Shown one piece after another: positions 14,168 to 16,158 of a stretch of DNA of 16,158 nt; the stretch's first letter is position 1; the number at the start of each line of letters is the position of its first letter. Position numbers and translations under genes: made by a program. Origin of the DNA: UMGS1649 sp045659265. Lineage in GTDB: Bacteria; Bacillota; Clostridia; TANB77; CAG-465. The notes beneath the pieces are model-generated. The model searched no databases and had not been told where the DNA came from. It saw nothing but the letters and a program-made list of their open reading frames with translations. Location of the stretch: the NCBI GenBank assembly GCA_045659265.1, contig JAZOWO010000114.1, forward strand, positions 1-16,158, written 5' to 3'.

Positions 14168-14199
14168 TAAAAAATACACAGAGGTTTACTCTGTGCATT
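14168..14199 (-). terminator. Intrinsic terminator after gatB
   Basis: An 11-bp stem, arms 14173-14183 and 14189-14199, loop of 5, with one G-U wobble in the RNA read from the minus strand. A U-tract (TTTTTTA) follows at 14168-14174. Confidence 0.86.
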
Positions 14200-14204
14200 T
14201 CAAA

Positions 14205-15653
14205 TTATCCATTTTTTCTTTTATTTAATTCTTCCATTATTAGCTTGTTAACTATTCCTGGGTTTGCTTTGCCTTTAGATGCTTTCATTGTTTGTCCAAC
14301 TATGAATCCAACTGCTTTGTCTTTACCGTTAATAAAGTCTTGTACAGATTGTTCATTTTCATTTATTACTGAAATTACTAAATCTCTAATTGCAGATTCA
14401 TCTGTTATTTGAACTAAACCTTGTGCTTCAACTATCTTAGCTGGTGCATCTCCTGTTTCAAACATAGTCTCAAATACTTTCTTAGCTATTGCAGAAGATA
14501 TTGTGCCTTTATCTATTAATGTAATAAGGTCTCCTAAATCTTCAGCTGTAAACTTAATGTTATCTATTTCCATTTCAGATTCGTTTAGTTTTCTCGAAAC
14601 GTCACTCATCAACCAGTTAGAAACAAGTTTAGCATTTCCGCATTTAGCAACTGCTTTATCGAAAAACTCTGCCATTTTCTTAGAGTTTGTTATTTGAGTT
14701 GCATCATATTCTGGAAGTCCTAATTCTGTTATGTATCTTTCACGTCTTACGTTTGGCATTTCTGGAAGTCCAGCTTGTATACCGTTTACGTAGTCATCTG
14801 AAAGAACTATTGGAGCTAGGTCTGGTTCTGGGAAGTATCTGTAATCATGAGCATCTTCTTTAGTTCTCATTGCATAACCGATACCCTTATCGTCATCCCA
14901 TCTTCTTGTTTCTTGATAAATAGTTCCACCATTTTCAAGTTCTTTTATTTGTCTGTCTATTTCAAATTCTATAGCTCTACCAATTGCTTTAAATGAGTTA
15001 AGGTTCTTAGTTTCAGTTCTTGTACCGAACTTAGTTTCACCTTTCTTTCTTACAGATAGGTTAACATCACATCTTAAAGATCCTTCTTGCATTTTACAAT
15101 CACAGATTTCTAGATATTCTAGTATAGATTTTAATGTTTGCATGTATTCTATAGCTTCATCTTTAGAACGAATGTCTGGTTCAGAAACTATTTCAATTAG
15201 TGGTACACCACAACGATTTAGGTCAACTAATGTATCTCCAGTATATGGATCATGTATTAATTTACCTGCATCTTCTTCAATGTGTATTCTTGTAATACCA
15301 ACTGTTTTAGGTTCACCGTTTACTTTGAAGTCTACGTGTCCTTCATAGCATAATGGTAAATCATATTGTGATGTTTGATATGCTTTTGGAAGGTCTGGAT
15401 AGAAGTAATTCTTTCTATCTTGTTTAGAAAATCTTGCTATTTTACAATTTGTTGCAAGTCCCATCTTTACAGCATATTCTACAACTTTTTCATTAAGTAC
15501 AGGAAGTACTCCTGGCATACCTGTACATATTGGACAGCAGTGAGTATTTGGATCAGAACCAAACTCTGTTGAACAAGAACAGTATATTTTTGTTTTTGTT
15601 GCAAGTTCTGCGTGTACTTCAAGTCCTATTATAACTTCATAATCTTCTCTCAT
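14205..15653 (-). CDS. gatB: Asp-tRNA(Asn)/Glu-tRNA(Gln) amidotransferase subunit B
   Basis: 482 residues, full length for the family. The N-terminal catalytic cradle begins YEVIIGLEVHAEL (residues 5-17), followed by the zinc-site cysteines C25/C27 and C40/C43 (CSC, CCPIC). Next come FYPDLPKAYQTSQYD (84-98), the ATP/tRNA-site segment TRIHIEEDAGK (121-131) and DLNRCGVPLIEIVSEPD. The C-terminal helical and YqeY-like tail (about 330-482) ends with VGFIVGQTMKASKGKANPGIVNKLI. GatB activates the side chain of mischarged Glu-tRNA(Gln) or Asp-tRNA(Asn) with ATP so that ammonia from GatA can amidate it. The ATG at 15653 follows the proS stop codon with no gap, and the binding site (GGGA) is inside proS, so translation is coupled. 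gatA and gatC are not in the window. Confidence 0.97.
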   Translation of the reverse strand: MREDYEVIIGLEVHAELATKTKIYCSCSTEFGSDPNTHCCPICTGMPGVLPVLNEKVVEYAVKMGLATNCKIARFSKQDRKNYFYPDLPKAYQTSQYDLPLCYEGHVDFKVNGEPKTVGITRIHIEEDAGKLIHDPYTGDTLVDLNRCGVPLIEIVSEPDIRSKDEAIEYMQTLKSILEYLEICDCKMQEGSLRCDVNLSVRKKGETKFGTRTETKNLNSFKAIGRAIEFEIDRQIKELENGGTIYQETRRWDDDKGIGYAMRTKEDAHDYRYFPEPDLAPIVLSDDYVNGIQAGLPEMPNVRRERYITELGLPEYDATQITNSKKMAEFFDKAVAKCGNAKLVSNWLMSDVSRKLNESEMEIDNIKFTAEDLGDLITLIDKGTISSAIAKKVFETMFETGDAPAKIVEAQGLVQITDESAIRDLVISVINENEQSVQDFINGKDKAVGFIVGQTMKASKGKANPGIVNKLIMEELNKRKNG

Positions 15654-16158
15654 TTATACTTCCCATCCCTTCATTTTGTTTTCTACATATTCATATATTT
15701 TATCCATATCTACTAAAGTAGCTTCTTCGTCACCTAGACATTTAACTTCATATTTGTTGTTTTCTAAGTTTCTTCCGCTTACTACAACTCTTATTGGTGC
15801 TCCTATAAGGTCAGAATCTGCAAATTTAACACCTGCGCTCTTTGCTCTATCATCTAATAGTACTTCGTATCCTAAACCTTCTAATTTAGCGTATAACTCG
15901 TCTGTTATAGCTTTAACTTGTTCGTTCTTAGTGTAGTCTAATGGACAAATGTGAATGTTAAATGGAGCAATTGATGCTGGCCAATTAACCTTTCTTTCGT
16001 CTGCTTTAGCTTCAAGTACAGAAGCCATAAGTCTTCCTACACCGATTCCGTAACATCCCATTATTGGAGTTTGTGCTTTTCCATTTTCGTCTAAGTATGT
16101 CATACCCATTGCAGAAGTATATTTTTTACCTAATTTAAATATGTTACCAACTTCTATA
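15654..16158 (-). CDS. proS: Prolyl-tRNA synthetase, C-terminal part (5' end beyond window)
   Basis: 167 C-terminal residues are visible; full bacterial-type ProS is near 570. The frame continues to the window edge, so the internal ATG at 16109 is not a start. It opens with IEVGNIFKLGKKYTSAMG, then TYLDENGK and the class II motif 3 region MGCYGIGVGRLMASVLE with its ATP-binding arginine. The remainder (about 60-167) is the anticodon-binding domain, with FNIHICPL, a helix, YEVLLDDR, GVKFADSDLIGAPIRVVV and a final helix. It charges tRNA(Pro) with proline in the cytoplasm. The stop codon TAA (15654-15656) directly precedes gatB, placing two tRNA-charging functions in one transcript. Confidence 0.97.
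   Translation of the reverse strand, partial: IEVGNIFKLGKKYTSAMGMTYLDENGKAQTPIMGCYGIGVGRLMASVLEAKADERKVNWPASIAPFNIHICPLDYTKNEQVKAITDELYAKLEGLGYEVLLDDRAKSAGVKFADSDLIGAPIRVVVSGRNLENNKYEVKCLGDEEATLVDMDKIYEYVENKMKGWEV

Noticed and set aside
1..16158. CRISPR arrays, insertion sequences, tRNA or rRNA genes, prophage or riboswitches.
   Set aside because: No regularly spaced direct repeats, transposase-like frames, tRNA-like cloverleaves or recognised riboswitch cores were seen on reading both strands; intergenic gaps are too short for most of these.

Overview
The window looks like a chromosomal stretch of an AT-rich, low-GC Gram-positive bacterium, most likely an anaerobic member of the Clostridia. 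This rests on strong AGGAGG-type ribosome binding sites, near-consensus sigma-A promoters, a PerR/rubrerythrin pair, a family II CBS pyrophosphatase, a GatB amidotransferase and clostridial-style pilin-like proteins. The genus cannot be fixed from the sequence. Every convincing gene lies on the minus strand, so transcription runs from high to low coordinates. Functional assignments below come from recognised motifs; no database search was made.

From right to left: (1) 16158-14205 holds the C-terminal part of prolyl-tRNA synthetase directly abutting gatB, closed by a terminator. (2) 14204-12763 is a two-gene operon of an unrecognised family; both proteins are built from two diverged copies of one module. 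(3) 12762-12413 is a separate small unknown gene with its own promoter, leader hairpin and a terminator whose stem nearly matches that of operon 2. (4) 12412-11332 is a perR-rubrerythrin peroxide-defence operon behind a 21-bp palindromic operator. (5) 11331-8181 is a CBS/DRTGG-regulated manganese pyrophosphatase followed by two tandem secreted pilin-like proteins. (6) 8180-4858 is an envelope-stress operon: HtrA serine protease, OmpR-family response regulator and sensor kinase. (7) 4857-1571 is an FAD-dependent oxidoreductase of the amine-oxidase/UDP-galactopyranose-mutase-like group overlapping a GT39-like membrane glycosyltransferase. (8) 1570-1 is a second GT-C-like membrane glycosyltransferase, cut by the window edge.

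Genome organisation is very compact. At five junctions the run-out tract of one terminator leads within a few bases into the -35 box of the next operon; at two of them the hairpin arm abuts a perfect TTGACA-17-TATAAT promoter. Many terminator stems share the base AAAGC...GCTTT. No intergenic gap exceeds about 160 bases.

The best candidate for something undescribed is the pair of two-module proteins at 12792-14085 with the adjacent small gene. I see no CRISPR array, transposase, tRNA, rRNA or phage gene.
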